Shown here in pieces: positions 6,140-6,188 of a stretch of DNA of 6,188 nt. Positions within the stretch are counted from its first letter, which is position 1; each line of letters opens with the position of its first letter. The position numbers were made by a program, and so were the translations under genes. Under the pieces are notes generated by a model. It saw nothing but the letters and a program-made list of their open reading frames with translations. It ran no database searches and had not been told where the DNA came from. This DNA is from an uncultured Bacilli bacterium (GTDB lineage: Bacteria > Bacillota_I > Bacilli_A > RF39 > UBA660): positions 1-6,188 of the forward strand of contig CATKYP010000053.1 of assembly GCA_949840855.1 (NCBI GenBank). Direction: 5' to 3'.

Positions 6140-6169
6140 ATTATAATAAATAAATATTTAACTTGTCAA
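6140..6169 (-). promoter_or_regulatory. Consensus housekeeping promoter of rpmH
   Basis: On the minus strand a perfect -35 TTGACA (6169-6164) and a perfect -10 TATAAT (6145-6140) are separated by 18 bp of A/T-rich DNA. Initiation would fall near 6133, giving a leader of about 25 nt before the rpmH ATG. This is the only place in the window where both hexamers match consensus, and it probably drives rpmH-rnpA-yidC-jag. A second TATAAT (6182-6177) lies upstream, but any -35 for it is outside the window. Confidence 0.85.
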
Positions 6170-6188
6170 TTAGAAAATTATAATAAAT

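Noticed and set aside
5700..6146. Plus-strand open frame of 148 codons over rnpA and rpmH
   Set aside because: It is antisense to two certain genes, its product is low-complexity Phe/Ile/Tyr-rich, and it resembles no family. It also runs through the rpmH promoter region.
1..6188. CRISPR arrays, tRNA genes, insertion sequences or an accessory defence system
   Set aside because: No direct-repeat arrays, tRNA-like cloverleaf or terminal inverted repeats were seen, and the sequence is almost entirely filled by seven core genes.

Overview
The window is a core chromosomal segment, not an accessory region. It carries the conserved cluster rpmH-rnpA-yidC-jag-mnmE-mnmG-rsmG, which in many Firmicutes lies beside the replication origin. 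All seven genes are on the minus strand and I see no plausible plus-strand gene. The DNA is very A+T-rich (about three quarters by eye). Shine-Dalgarno sequences are strong, and yidC is the single-lipoprotein Gram-positive type, so the source is a low-GC Firmicute or a Mollicutes-related gut-type Bacilli lineage. All three Trp codons in the window are TGG and no gene ends in TGA. This is compatible with the standard bacterial code and does not suggest a Mycoplasma-style code.

Layout, right to left in the direction of transcription: a consensus promoter (6140-6169) drives rpmH (ribosomal protein L34). A hairpin with a T-run directly after the rpmH stop looks like an attenuator before rnpA (RNase P protein). 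rnpA overlaps yidC (membrane insertase) by 14 nt, and jag/khpB (RNA-binding KH-R3H protein) follows. The end of jag forms a terminator-like hairpin. Within 15 bases of it lies an extended -10 promoter that probably starts a second unit, mnmE-mnmG-rsmG (tRNA wobble-uridine modification and 16S rRNA methylation). That unit is tightly packed (8-nt gap, then 8-nt overlap) and ends at a good intrinsic terminator at 33-65. The remaining bases at the left edge (1-32) are plain A/T-rich sequence.

The genes share a translation theme: ribosome assembly (L34), tRNA 5' maturation (RnpA), membrane protein insertion (YidC), tRNA U34 modification (MnmE/MnmG) and rRNA methylation (RsmG). Two start sites are moved inward from the longest reading frame (mnmE to 3995, mnmG to 2631), on the basis of Shine-Dalgarno placement and family N-termini. 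I found no undescribed multi-gene system. The points worth a second look are small: an L34 shortened by four internal residues, a Jag protein whose N-terminal domain lacks its signature, a YidC with a long cysteine-bearing extracytoplasmic segment, and the transcription punctuation.
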